NCBI GenBank assembly: GCA_009779975.1 | Contig: WRAY01000015.1 | Coordinates: 1-56,063, forward strand | From: Bacillota bacterium | Lineage (GTDB): Bacteria > Bacillota > Clostridia > Christensenellales > Pumilibacteraceae | Length of the DNA: 56,063 nt | Direction: 5' to 3' | In this document: positions 25,772 to 33,864 of the stretch, in pieces | Layout of the letters: each line of letters starts with the position of its first letter | How positions within the stretch are numbered: position 1 is the first letter of the stretch | The notes under the pieces: model-generated | Databases searched by the model: none | Told to the model about the DNA's origin: nothing | The model's input: the letters and a program-made list of their open reading frames with translations, nothing else | Made by a program: the position numbers and the translations under genes

Positions 25772-28150
25772 ATGAAGATTTTTAATTTAGGCGAAATAGA
25801 AAGCGATTATTTATCAAAAGTTGGCGGAAAGGCAAGGGGACTTGATGGCTTGATAAGGGCGGGTTTTAATGTTCCGAAAGGTTTTGTTTTGGTTGATGCC
25901 AATTTAGAGACCGATTTAGATAAAGTTAAAGAATACTATCTCAATTCAGGTTTAATAAAGGTTGCTGTGCGGTCATCTGCGAGTGTTGAAGATGGTGTGG
26001 ATTTTTCTTATGCAGGACAATTTGCAACATTTTTGGATGTTGAGGGTGGTTATGAACTTCAAAAAGCATTGAAAAAATGTATAGAATCTCTTAATGCTGT
26101 CACAGCAAAATCTTACGGCGAAAAGTTTGACAGAAACAAAAATTGCACAATGAGTGTTGTTGTTCAAGAAATGATTGACGCAGATTGTGCAGGCGTATGT
26201 TTCACTACTGACCCGAATAACTCTCAAAATATTCTCATTGAAGCAGTTGACGGCGGAGGCGAGGCACTTGTTTCAGGTTCTGCCGCTGCTATTCAATATA
26301 GTATTGAAAAGTCTGAAATAAACTCTTTGGCAGAAGTTCTACCGCCGCTGACAACCGAACTTATTAAAAATATGTGCATACTTGCGATTGAATTGCAAGA
26401 TGTTTCAAAAATGCCTCTTGATTTAGAGTGGTGCGTAAAGAACGATAAAATATATTGGTTGCAATCAAGACCAATCACGGTAACAGAAGTTTGCGAAATA
26501 GATGAATTTAATCCAAAAGAAGATTTGACCTCTCATGCAATAACTCGCTACAATATAAGCGAAATGTTACCTGGAGCGGTTACTCCGTTATCACTTCACA
26601 CAACAGTATATTCAATTGATTGGGGTATTCGGAAAATGCTTCAAGTAGCAGGCGGCAATAAAAAAATGAAGGAACTGCCGCCATTCGGGTGTGTTTTTTC
26701 TGTTAAAGGGCACCTTTTTTTGAATTTAAGTTCGCTTTATCGAATTACCAGAACAACATATTTAGCAAAAGTTTCAAGTGTTGATTTGTCGATTTGTGAC
26801 AGGATTTTGGAAGATGATGAAAAGGGAATCGTGCCGGGAAAAAATGCGTGGTTTTTGCCAAGACTTATCAATTCCATTAAATATATAAAATTTATAATGT
26901 CTGCCCAAAAAGCAAAAAAACGCATTGCAGAACTTAGTGAAAACTTCATAATAAGCGAAGGGGAAGAGACAATCCAAAGTTTATATGATAAAATAATAAA
27001 GGCTCAAGAAATTTCAAATCAAGTTTCATATTTACACTATATAACTTCCGGACAATCAGGAGCAATGTCAAGTGCCACAACCGGAGCATTAGATAAAAAA
27101 TTTAAGTGCAGAGAGAAAAGCAGAGCGGTGCTTGCTGAAATGCTTGAAAGAATTGATGACATTGAAAGTGTTGATATTCTTGCATCATTGTGTCGAATTT
27201 CTTCTGCGATTCTAAAAAACGAACCAAGAGCTAAAGAGTTCAGTGTTGAACAACTCACGGATTATATGAAAAATGCAGGTGATGAAGTCCGAGAATTGCA
27301 TAATTCTTTCATGAGAAGGCACGGACATCGTGCAATTCGTGAGGCGGAACTAAGAAGCCAAAGTTGGGCGAATGATGAAAAAGCGTTCATGCAATACTTA
27401 AAAACTGTTATTACAGGGGGAATGACTGAGCCGAAAAAACAATCTCCGCCTGATTTAGAGCAAATCATAAAACAAAACGGTTTCAAAGGAATTGCTGCCG
27501 GTAAGATTAAATATTTTGTGAATCAAGCACGCGAAGGAGTTCGGAATCGTGAATATTCTAAAGCAAAAATGATTAAAGTCTATGATGTGATTAAACAAGC
27601 ATATTCAAGACTTGCAAAAATGTTGGTTGAAAAAGGAAGGCTTCCCGAAGAAGATGCCATATACTTTTTGACGCCTGTTGAAATAGGAATGATTGTAAAA
27701 AGTGAAAATGCCGGACTTGTCAAAAAAGCACTACAGAGAAGAAGACTTTTAAAAACACAATCCCAACTGCAATTTGCGGAAGTTTATACGAAAATACCTG
27801 AGCCGATAGTGTCTCGAAAAGTCGAATCAGGCGAAATTCTTCGTGGAACTCCGGTAAGTCGCGGCATTGCAACGGGACCTGCAAGAGTAGTGAAAAGCAC
27901 AGAAGATGCATTGAATCTGCAGCAAGGTGAAATCATGGTTGCTGAATTCACTGACATTGGCTGGTCACCATTCTATTGCTTGATTGAAGGACTTGTCACA
28001 GAAGTCGGCAGTGCATTATCTCACGGCGGAGTTGTAGCCCGTGAATATGCTTTGCCGCTTGTTGCAAATGTTGCGAGCGCAACTTCAAGCATCAAAACAG
28101 GAGATATAATAACAATAGACGGTGAAGCGGGTATAGTGCAGATTGGATAA
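25772..28150 (+). CDS. PEP-utilising phosphotransferase (rifampin phosphotransferase/PEP synthase-like)
   Basis: This 792-residue protein has three parts. The ATP-grasp nucleotide-binding domain at 1-235 carries GGKARGLDGL, VRSSASVEDG, GVCFTTDPNN and WLQSRPITV. A variable middle domain at about 250-690 begins YNISEMLPGAVTPLS. The C-terminal swivelling domain carries the phosphohistidine, H751 in ALSHGGVVAREYALP. This is the architecture of rifampin phosphotransferase, which uses the gamma- and beta-phosphates of ATP to phosphorylate its substrate, rather than of full PEP synthase, as the PEP-binding barrel is absent. The middle domain decides the substrate and is unassigned. It closes the four-gene operon. 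The gene ends 10 nt before the third subtilase tail copy. Confidence 0.85.
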   Translation: MKIFNLGEIESDYLSKVGGKARGLDGLIRAGFNVPKGFVLVDANLETDLDKVKEYYLNSGLIKVAVRSSASVEDGVDFSYAGQFATFLDVEGGYELQKALKKCIESLNAVTAKSYGEKFDRNKNCTMSVVVQEMIDADCAGVCFTTDPNNSQNILIEAVDGGGEALVSGSAAAIQYSIEKSEINSLAEVLPPLTTELIKNMCILAIELQDVSKMPLDLEWCVKNDKIYWLQSRPITVTEVCEIDEFNPKEDLTSHAITRYNISEMLPGAVTPLSLHTTVYSIDWGIRKMLQVAGGNKKMKELPPFGCVFSVKGHLFLNLSSLYRITRTTYLAKVSSVDLSICDRILEDDEKGIVPGKNAWFLPRLINSIKYIKFIMSAQKAKKRIAELSENFIISEGEETIQSLYDKIIKAQEISNQVSYLHYITSGQSGAMSSATTGALDKKFKCREKSRAVLAEMLERIDDIESVDILASLCRISSAILKNEPRAKEFSVEQLTDYMKNAGDEVRELHNSFMRRHGHRAIREAELRSQSWANDEKAFMQYLKTVITGGMTEPKKQSPPDLEQIIKQNGFKGIAAGKIKYFVNQAREGVRNREYSKAKMIKVYDVIKQAYSRLAKMLVEKGRLPEEDAIYFLTPVEIGMIVKSENAGLVKKALQRRRLLKTQSQLQFAEVYTKIPEPIVSRKVESGEILRGTPVSRGIATGPARVVKSTEDALNLQQGEIMVAEFTDIGWSPFYCLIEGLVTEVGSALSHGGVVAREYALPLVANVASATSSIKTGDIITIDGEAGIVQIG

Positions 28151-28159
28151 AAAGTATTT

Positions 28160-28260
28160 TAACAAAAGAACTTTTGCTTATCAACGCAAAATCTTTGCCA
28201 TATTCCAAAAACGAAGTTGGACATGGACTGTTGAGTTTTGATTTCATTGAGGATATTTAG
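28160..28260 (+). pseudogene. Detached subtilase 3' end, copy 3
   Basis: In frame from about 28163 to TAG 28258-28260 this encodes KELLLINAKSLPYSKNEVGH and then GLLSFDFIEDI. It is the end of the subtilase protein with one L-to-F change. Ten codons differ only by synonymous bases. It is therefore a diverged, once-functional tail, not a fresh copy of the one at 21734. No gene body precedes it; the phosphotransferase stop lies 10 nt upstream. Confidence 0.85.
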
Positions 28261-28324
28261 TTGCTTTTAGCGAATTGCTGTTAAAGTCGTTTGAATAAAC
28301 ATTCAGATAAATGCGGAATGCCTT

Positions 28325-29179
28325 TTATCTGCTAAAATAATCCTTGAGTTTATAAGATGCTAAGACATCACGAGTGATATGGAGAACTCCGTCAAGGCGG
28401 GGTCGGATTTTCCATGTCATTAAAGTGATTTTTCCATTTTCAATTTCAACTCCGGTTATGGCTTCAGGGTGAATTCCTGAGCCGCAATTTACATAGAAAC
28501 TTTTATTCGGACCGTTCATCGTCGGTCTATGTGTGTGTCCAAAAACAGAAAGTATTTTATTTTTGTTTGCCCATCTTGACAACCTGCGGCTGATTTTATT
28601 TTTCTTTTTGTAGTTTCTTGCAGGGTGTGTTGGGTCTTTCATGCCGATTATTTGCAGAGGTCTCCAAACATATCGGACTAAAAACCGCCCTAACCGCCAC
28701 AATTGGTCATTAATTATGTCGCCCTGATGACCATGAGATAAAAATATAATATGATTGCTATTAGAGGAGTGTCTCAAAACAAGTGACTCCGGGATACCTT
28801 TCTTTTTATTAACTCTGTCATGATTTCCAAAAATGCGAAAGAAACGATTTTTTATTCGCATTTTTTCAAAAATTTCATAGACTTCATGATACATGTCCTC
28901 TATTCGATGCAGTTGTCTATTTTCCCACAACTCCTCACCGTCTCCGAGTTCAAAAAACAAAAAATCATTTTCAAAATAATAATTAAGAGCATGCAAAAAG
29001 ATATTTTGATTTCTCGCAAATTCATCTGTGCTGCCACCTTCGCCGCGGTGAGCATCGCTCATAAAGACAATTTTTGAATCATCACAGAACGGTATACGAG
29101 CGGAATTATTAAAAAGGGAAGTTAATTTTTTCTGTGTTAGCATATTGTATCTTATGTGTATAAGGTGTAATAGGTTCAT
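28325..29179 (-). CDS. Metallophosphoesterase
   Basis: This is a 284-residue calcineurin-like phosphoesterase. The metal-binding motifs are in order: SDAHRGE (about 41), GDGEELWEN (about 80), GNHDR (about 118), SHGHQGD (about 149) and GHTH (about 215). No signal peptide is seen. It resembles UDP-diacylglucosamine hydrolase-type and other small phosphodiesterases, but the substrate is not assignable. The start has no clear ribosome binding site, and an ATG 12 codons later is an alternative. Confidence 0.85.
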   Translation of the reverse strand: MNLLHLIHIRYNMLTQKKLTSLFNNSARIPFCDDSKIVFMSDAHRGEGGSTDEFARNQNIFLHALNYYFENDFLFFELGDGEELWENRQLHRIEDMYHEVYEIFEKMRIKNRFFRIFGNHDRVNKKKGIPESLVLRHSSNSNHIIFLSHGHQGDIINDQLWRLGRFLVRYVWRPLQIIGMKDPTHPARNYKKKNKISRRLSRWANKNKILSVFGHTHRPTMNGPNKSFYVNCGSGIHPEAITGVEIENGKITLMTWKIRPRLDGVLHITRDVLASYKLKDYFSR

Positions 29180-29322
29180 AGATCATTTTTTGCATGAGTG
29201 TTAATATATCAAGTTTGAGATAAATAAATATTAGAAGATGAAAAATGAAAAAATACATTTCCTATTCGTAAATTTTTTATTAACAAATTGTAGTTTTTAT
29301 TTGCCGGTTAGTATTTTATTGC

Positions 29323-29352
29323 TTGACAAGGCATATGGTGTTGTGTTACACT
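29323..29352 (+). promoter_or_regulatory. Promoter of the RCC1 lipoprotein gene
   Basis: TTGACA (29323-29328), 18 nt spacer and TACACT (29347-29352). A terminator-like hairpin follows before the gene. Confidence 0.6.
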
Positions 29353-29371
29353 TACATAGAATAAATTTATA

Positions 29372-29404
29372 AAAAGCACTTTAAATAAATTAAAGTGCTT
29401 TTTT
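29372..29404 (+). terminator. Terminator-like hairpin between promoter and RCC1 gene
   Basis: AAAAGCACTTTAA and TTAAAGTGCTTTT are perfect complements around a 5-nt loop, followed by T residues. It sits in the leader, 19 nt before the ATG at 29423 and right before AAAGGAG, so it is a candidate attenuator. Confidence 0.6.
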
Positions 29405-29422
29405 AAAGAAAAAGGAGAAACA

Positions 29423-32400
29423 ATGAAAAAAAGAAAAATAGCGACAATTTTATTGTCATTGCTTGTGTTTGTTGCACTCGGTATGGTGCCTTTTATGTTG
29501 ACGGGTTGTTCTGACGATTATCCTGCAGATCCAATGGTCACAGCAGGCTTTGCTCACACCACAGTGCTTCGTCAAGACGGCACAGTTTGGGGATGGGGTC
29601 GAAATGAGGAAGGACAACTTGGCAATGGAAACAGAATTAACCAGTATAGCCCTGTGCGATTCAGGATTGAGCCGTTTAGGCACAACAACATTGATTATCT
29701 GCCGCCTGAATATATAACACAAATTGCTTCCCACAAAATCCACACCATGGCACTTGGAAACGATGGCAGTGTTTGGGCAGGGGGTTGGAATCAAGAAGGT
29801 CAATTAGGAGCGCCTGTCGGCTGCAGAACAATTCCTATCAGAGTTCCTTTTCCCGATGACAGCATAGACCCGGCACTTACCCGAATTATTGATATTGACG
29901 CAGGAATGCTTTTTTCAATTGCACTTCGTGATAATGGAAATGTCTATGGTTGGGGACGCAATCGCAATCAAATCATGATGAATGCTGTGAACGCAACGCC
30001 TGCGTCACAAAGAATTAATACTTTGTCTCGTGCAACCAGATTTGAATCACCGGAACTTCACAGTATTGTTCAAATTGCAGCAGGACATGAGCATGTCCTT
30101 GCCTTAAGAAATGACGGAGCAGTTATTGCATGGGGAAGAAACAGAAACGGACAGGTTGCGAACATAAGAAATCCGATTGATGCGGCTCCGTCACCGACAC
30201 TTGGACCTCCGGGAGGACTTGTGTGGGATATTTTGCTGCCAACTGTTATAACAAATGATAATTTTCCGTCTGACCCGACTGACCGTGTTGTGAAAGTTCG
30301 AGGCGGCGGATTCCATTCGCTTGCATTAACTGAACAAGGACATATTTATGCTTGGGGAAGAAGTGATCGCGGTCAAATCGGCGATGGAGTGTCTCACACA
30401 CAAGGAAACGCTCAACCTATTCCTCAGCGAGTTATTCTGCCTGAAGGAACAAGAGCAGTTTATGTCGCAGGTTCATCTGCTGACAGCAACGCTGCAATAC
30501 TTGACAACGGCAGAGTAATTGTTTGGGGAAGAAATCAAGAAGGTCAACTTGGTGTCGGTGCGGCAGGACATATCCGTGAAGACGCATTTGAGTCTGTGCC
30601 AAGACTAGCACTTAGAACTGTCGGAATGTATCTTGAAAATATAGTTTCAATTGGCGTCGGCGAAACTCATATGACTGCAATTTGCGGCAGGCACGGTGAT
30701 GTTTTCAGTTGGGGAACAAACTGGGACGGAGAGTTGGGCAACGGCAGAAATGCTATTGCTTGGTCTAATGAGCCTTTGCAAGTAATGAGCGGGGTCAGAG
30801 GTGCTTCTCGCGGCGGTTCTCCTCCGCATGTTGAAGACACAGTTGCATTAAGAGGCATAAACTCGCTTGCAGGCGGACATTTGTTCACACTGGCACTTGA
30901 TGAAGACGGGATAGTGCATGGCTGGGGAAGAAACAATCATGGTCAACTATTGATGATGCACTCGAACGATCACTATGTTGCAACAAGGCTTGAAGACTTT
31001 AGAGTTCATGACCCTCGCTTTCCTATTATTAGAAACACATGGATTAACAACATGGGGCAAGTTGCTCCAAACCCAAACCAAGGCATTCAAGGAGACCCGA
31101 ACTTTGCAGTTCTTGACAATGTTTCTGCAATTGCTGCAGGCATGGAAGTTGGATTTTCTTTTGGTCTTGCTGTTCGCGGCGGTTATGCATACGGTTGGGG
31201 AGACAATGAAGACGGTTGGCTAGGGCATGGGTATGTTCAAAATCGCAGAAGAACTTTAGGCGAAGAACCAAAAGACAACAACCCAAGACCAATGCAATTC
31301 AATCCGGCAGGCGGCGGCGGACGAGTAAGTGCAACTGCTGTTGCTGCCGGAGGACGCCATAGTCTGGTACTTCGTCCTAATGGAGAAGTTTATGCGGCAG
31401 GAAACGGCGGACATGGAAGACTGGGAAATTTGGAAAGGAATGCTCAAGGCAATCCAACCGGCACAAACTATCCTCTTCGTGTTGTTTTCCCGAACCCTGT
31501 TCCAACTATCACTCAAATTGAGGCTGGTTTTCAAAACAGTTTTGCAATAGATTCTCAAGGGTATCTTTGGGCTTGGGGAAGAAATCATCAAGGTCAACTT
31601 GGAACAGGAAGTGTCAATGCTGAAGGAAATCCTGTTGACTCTCACACTCCGGTGCGAATTTTAGGTCCTAGTATTAGATTGAATGCAGGAGAAATAGTGG
31701 TGGAAGTTTCAGCAAGAAATTACCACACTCTTGCTCTCACTAACACAGGAAGAGTGTTTAGTTGGGGTGTCGGCTGGAATGGAAGACTGGGTCATGGTGA
31801 CGGCAATCAACGATTAGTTCCGACTCATATAGAGTTTGGGGCGTTGAACATTGCAGATAATCGAGTTATCTCTATTGCAGCAGGAGGCACTCATTCACTT
31901 GCAGTCCGCTATGACGGAACGGTTTGGTCTTGGGGAAATAATTCGAGCGGACAACTCGGAAGACCTGTTAACTCAAGTAATGTGCCGGGTCAAGTTGTCG
32001 GAGCAATCCACGGAACAATAACAAATGCAACACAAGTTGAAGCAGGAAATGAGCACAGTCTTGCAATCGTAGGAGTCGGTGTGACTTCTGAAGTTTTTGC
32101 GTGGGGAACTAATAGTGCAGGGGCACTTGGAAGCGGAGGAAATCAAAACCCTCCGTCAAGGGAAGCAATACAACAAGGTATCGCATCGCCCGATGATACT
32201 GTTTTAACTGCAAACAGACAACTCTCCGCTGTTCAGGCTCTTGGTGTGTCCGGAGTTGGCGGTTTCTTTAATATTCACAGATCTGATTTCCCGCCGGTAA
32301 ATATAGTAAATGCACCACTCGCAGGCTGGGCAATCTTTTTGATAATTCTGGCAGTCTTGCTGCCGTTTGCCGCTCTTGGAGTGTTTTTATTCTTCTATTT

Positions 32401-32584
32401 GAGAAATCAACCGAAGAAAGCGTATGCCGGACAGTCTTCTTATTCGCCGAAGATTTCTAAAAACAACCCATCTCAAACAAAGCCTCCTCAAAGGACGGAA
32501 ACAAGAACACAAACTAAAGAACCTCCAAAAACTACTCCAAGGAACAGCCCCGCTCCGCCACCGCCAAGAAGCGGAAAAAAATAA
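29423..32584 (+). CDS. RCC1-repeat lipoprotein with C-terminal membrane segment
   Basis: This is a 1053-residue protein. Residues 1-29 form a lipoprotein signal (FMLTGC, C29). Residues about 40-950 contain 14 RCC1-type repeats, each with a W-G-R-N/G-Q-L-G core such as VWGWGRNEEGQLGNG and LWAWGRNHQGQLGTG. Fourteen blades would fit two seven-bladed propellers. A hydrophobic segment at about 967-993 (GWAIFLIILAVLLPFAALGV) leads into a basic, Pro/Thr-rich tail ending PAPPPPRSGKK. The chain would be anchored at both ends with the propellers outside and the tail in the cytoplasm. RCC1 propellers bind proteins or sugars; the role is unknown. A leader hairpin, AAAGGAG site and a terminator flank it. 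Confidence 0.85.
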   Translation: MKKRKIATILLSLLVFVALGMVPFMLTGCSDDYPADPMVTAGFAHTTVLRQDGTVWGWGRNEEGQLGNGNRINQYSPVRFRIEPFRHNNIDYLPPEYITQIASHKIHTMALGNDGSVWAGGWNQEGQLGAPVGCRTIPIRVPFPDDSIDPALTRIIDIDAGMLFSIALRDNGNVYGWGRNRNQIMMNAVNATPASQRINTLSRATRFESPELHSIVQIAAGHEHVLALRNDGAVIAWGRNRNGQVANIRNPIDAAPSPTLGPPGGLVWDILLPTVITNDNFPSDPTDRVVKVRGGGFHSLALTEQGHIYAWGRSDRGQIGDGVSHTQGNAQPIPQRVILPEGTRAVYVAGSSADSNAAILDNGRVIVWGRNQEGQLGVGAAGHIREDAFESVPRLALRTVGMYLENIVSIGVGETHMTAICGRHGDVFSWGTNWDGELGNGRNAIAWSNEPLQVMSGVRGASRGGSPPHVEDTVALRGINSLAGGHLFTLALDEDGIVHGWGRNNHGQLLMMHSNDHYVATRLEDFRVHDPRFPIIRNTWINNMGQVAPNPNQGIQGDPNFAVLDNVSAIAAGMEVGFSFGLAVRGGYAYGWGDNEDGWLGHGYVQNRRRTLGEEPKDNNPRPMQFNPAGGGGRVSATAVAAGGRHSLVLRPNGEVYAAGNGGHGRLGNLERNAQGNPTGTNYPLRVVFPNPVPTITQIEAGFQNSFAIDSQGYLWAWGRNHQGQLGTGSVNAEGNPVDSHTPVRILGPSIRLNAGEIVVEVSARNYHTLALTNTGRVFSWGVGWNGRLGHGDGNQRLVPTHIEFGALNIADNRVISIAAGGTHSLAVRYDGTVWSWGNNSSGQLGRPVNSSNVPGQVVGAIHGTITNATQVEAGNEHSLAIVGVGVTSEVFAWGTNSAGALGSGGNQNPPSREAIQQGIASPDDTVLTANRQLSAVQALGVSGVGGFFNIHRSDFPPVNIVNAPLAGWAIFLIILAVLLPFAALGVFLFFYLRNQPKKAYAGQSSYSPKISKNNPSQTKPPQRTETRTQTKEPPKTTPRNSPAPPPPRSGKK

Positions 32585-32593
32585 TTAAAATAC

Positions 32594-32629
32594 AAAAAGA
32601 ACTGTCTCTTATCGAGGCAGTTCTTTTTT
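32594..32629 (+). terminator. Terminator of the RCC1 lipoprotein gene
   Basis: AAAAAGAACTG and CAGTTCTTTTT pair, extended by CTC/GAG, followed by a T-run just after the stop codon. Confidence 0.85.
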
Positions 32630-32639
32630 AAATAAATTA

Positions 32640-32707
32640 CAAATTACAGTGTATAAATTACAAATGATGATAGAATTAATTTAAGTGTATTTGCAAACTG
32701 TAATTTG
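32640..32707. repeat. Inverted repeat CAAATTACAGT
   Basis: CAAATTACAGT (32640-32650) and ACTGTAATTTG (32697-32707) are perfect 11-bp complements 46 nt apart. No function is assigned. Confidence 0.5.
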
Positions 32708-32741
32708 CCTTTTAAAATTGTTTATTGTCAATTAAAATCGC

Positions 32742-32770
32742 TTGCAAAAAAGTATGTTTCGCTGTATAAT
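32742..32770 (+). promoter_or_regulatory. Promoter of the AEC transporter gene, leaderless type
   Basis: TTGCAA (32742-32747), 17 nt spacer and TATAAT (32765-32770). Only 8 nt separate the -10 box from the ATG, and no ribosome binding site is present. Confidence 0.7.
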
Positions 32771-32778
32771 ATATTTTA

Positions 32779-33780
32779 ATGACATTTACTACGGCGCTGA
32801 TAAATGTGGCAATCCTTATTGGTCTTGCCATACCGGGATTTTTACTCTACAAATTTAAGATGTTTGGCGACAATGCTGCGAAAACATTGACAGTTTTGTG
32901 TTTATATGCCGCAACGCCGATATTAATTTTTTCAAATTTTATTGGAGATATTGAACCGGATACCGATTTGCTAGTAGGCATGGCAATAATGTTTGGGCTG
33001 GCAATAATAACTTTGGTCGGAACATTTTTTATCGCAAAACTGGTTTTTGTCAAATTTGAAGACTCAACAAGAAAGAGAATAGGGAAAGTGTGTGCTGTCA
33101 TGCCATCAAGCACTTTTTTGGGAATTCCTTTTATCGATGCACTTTTTCCGGGCCGCCCCGAGGCAATAATCTACACTACTGCATTTATCATAGCGTTTAA
33201 TCTTTTGTGTTGGACTTTGGTTGTTTTTACCATAACGGGTGACAAAAAATATATATCAATCAAAAAAGCGTTTTTAAATCCGCCTCTCATTGCAGTGATG
33301 GTTGCAATGCCGCTTTTTCTTTTACAAGTCTTTATTCCTCAAATTAACGACACTTTGTCTGAAAATTTTATTTGGCAAAGGTTCATGTGGGGAGTGAATT
33401 CTTTGGGAAGAATGGCAACACCGCTGGCACTCACAGTTTTGGGAATAAATCTTGCCAGAATTAAATTCAGAGAATTATTCACAGATGTCATTGTCTATGT
33501 TTCAGCAGGAATAAAACTAATTATTGCTCCTCTGTTTGCACTCGGAGTTGCACTTTTAGTGAGATTGATGATACCGTCAATTGATAATCTTGTTATCGCA
33601 GTGTTCTATATAATTTGTGCAATGCCTGCGGCAATCACATTGACTGCGCTCAGCGAAAGATTTTCCGACGATGGAACAGCGGCTGCAAAAAGTGTTCTGT
33701 TGTCTGCAATAATATGCATCATCACTGTGCCGATATTGCTTTTGATGTTAAATGTTGTTACCCCCGATCTCTTTGCCTAA
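32779..33780 (+). CDS. AEC-family transporter (auxin efflux carrier type)
   Basis: This is a 333-residue membrane protein with about ten hydrophobic segments in two five-segment halves. The start is typical of the family (ALINVAILIGLAIPGFLLYK). PSSTFLGIPFIDALFPG is the crossover segment of the first half and a Pro/Ala-rich counterpart occurs in the second (ICAMPAAITLTALSERF). AEC proteins move organic anions such as malate or other carboxylates; the substrate is unknown. It is transcribed alone, between its own promoter and a bidirectional terminator. Confidence 0.88.
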   Translation: MTFTTALINVAILIGLAIPGFLLYKFKMFGDNAAKTLTVLCLYAATPILIFSNFIGDIEPDTDLLVGMAIMFGLAIITLVGTFFIAKLVFVKFEDSTRKRIGKVCAVMPSSTFLGIPFIDALFPGRPEAIIYTTAFIIAFNLLCWTLVVFTITGDKKYISIKKAFLNPPLIAVMVAMPLFLLQVFIPQINDTLSENFIWQRFMWGVNSLGRMATPLALTVLGINLARIKFRELFTDVIVYVSAGIKLIIAPLFALGVALLVRLMIPSIDNLVIAVFYIICAMPAAITLTALSERFSDDGTAAAKSVLLSAIICIITVPILLLMLNVVTPDLFA

Positions 33781-33835
33781 ATTGTAAATTGTTGTGACTA
33801 TTATCAAAAACTGCAATCCTGTTTGTTTGAATTAG

Positions 33836-33862
33836 AAAAGACTGCTTTAAAGCAGTCTTTTT
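33836..33862. terminator. Bidirectional terminator
   Basis: AAAAGACTGCT and AGCAGTCTTTT form a perfect stem around TTAA, with A/T runs on both sides. It lies between the convergent transporter and glycosyltransferase genes. Confidence 0.85.
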
Positions 33863-33864
33863 GC

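Noticed and set aside
25772-28150. Pyruvate phosphate dikinase or PEP synthase
   Set aside because: The PEP-binding TIM barrel after the swivelling His domain is missing; the order of domains fits the rifampin phosphotransferase type instead.
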